A stretch of 33,357 nt of DNA from GCA-003244245 sp036521655 (lineage in GTDB: Bacteria; Actinomycetota; Actinomycetes; Mycobacteriales; Pseudonocardiaceae): NCBI GenBank assembly GCA_036521655.1, contig DATDHI010000154.1, positions 1 to 33,357 on the forward strand, written 5' to 3'. The notes below the pieces were generated by a model that was given only the letters and a program-made list of their open reading frames with translations, was not told the DNA's origin and did not search any database. Made by a program: the position numbers and the translations under genes. Positions 33,299 to 33,357 of the stretch are shown one piece after another. The stretch's first letter is position 1. The number at the start of each line of letters is the position of its first letter.

Positions 33299-33357
33299 GT
33301 GGTGACATTCTGCTCACCAGGCTTCCACTCGATGGATCGGCCGATTACAAAACAATG
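33299..33357 (+). CDS. Possible start of a gene running off the window
   Basis: Two adjacent GTG codons (33299, 33302) follow GGAAGGGG at suitable spacing, and the frame is open to the window edge (about 19 codons: VVTFCSPGFHSMDRPITKQ). Too short to identify. Confidence 0.3.
   Translation, partial: MVTFCSPGFHSMDRPITKQ

Noticed and set aside
1..33357. CRISPR arrays, rRNA genes, additional tRNA genes
   Set aside because: No regularly spaced repeats of CRISPR length and no rRNA or other tRNA signatures were seen on either strand.

Overview
The window is high-G+C DNA from an actinomycete. The chromosomal part keeps the gene order of Mycobacterium tuberculosis Rv3193c-Rv3198A: UPF0182 membrane protein, Lon-like PDZ protease, DUF2342 zincin, ThiF-like protein, ABC1 kinase, WhiB7, UvrD2, mycoredoxin-1. 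The left third is a mobile element of the pSAM2 type, an actinomycete integrative and conjugative element (AICE). The cargo and the small element proteins make a member of the Pseudonocardiales the most likely host, but this is an inference.

Layout. Positions 1-165 hold the tail of an ISAs1-like transposase. About 470 non-coding bases follow, containing a striking two-block palindrome (405-534). Positions 640-3374 (minus strand) are a three-gene cargo operon: a regulator with an actinobacterial N-terminal HTH-like domain, a protein with an HExxxH metallohydrolase signature, and a gamma-glutamylcyclotransferase-like protein. Positions 3571-10875 (plus strand) are the element backbone: a Pra-like activator, four small proteins (two of them tandem paralogues), an FtsK/TraB-type DNA translocase, a small conserved protein, a RepSA-like initiator, an Xis-like protein and a tyrosine integrase. 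The genes from the translocase to the integrase overlap or nearly abut, as in one transcript. The integrase reading frame is broken by one base just before its catalytic domain. Immediately beyond it lies an initiator tRNA-Met gene (minus strand, 3' end facing the element), which is the evident integration site. No second copy of the tRNA 3' end is visible to the left, so the far end of the element lies outside the window or has been lost.

The chromosome then runs through the conserved block (11085-23181). The ThiF-like gene in it also has a one-base frame break. whiB7 has a long leader with a promoter carrying an A/T-rich block, an upstream ORF with a strong ribosome binding site and an intrinsic terminator, as expected for ribosome-mediated attenuation of this antibiotic-resistance regulator.

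The last third (23390-33357) encodes a small membrane protein, a pair of M16 peptidase subunits (one with the HxxEH zinc site, one with the R/Y motif) with a small membrane protein in the same operon, a two-component system (OmpR-type regulator plus histidine kinase), a saccharopine-dehydrogenase-like oxidoreductase, and a large LAL-type LuxR regulator. The most unusual material is the cargo operon and palindrome at the left, the structured integrase frame break, and the whiB7 leader.
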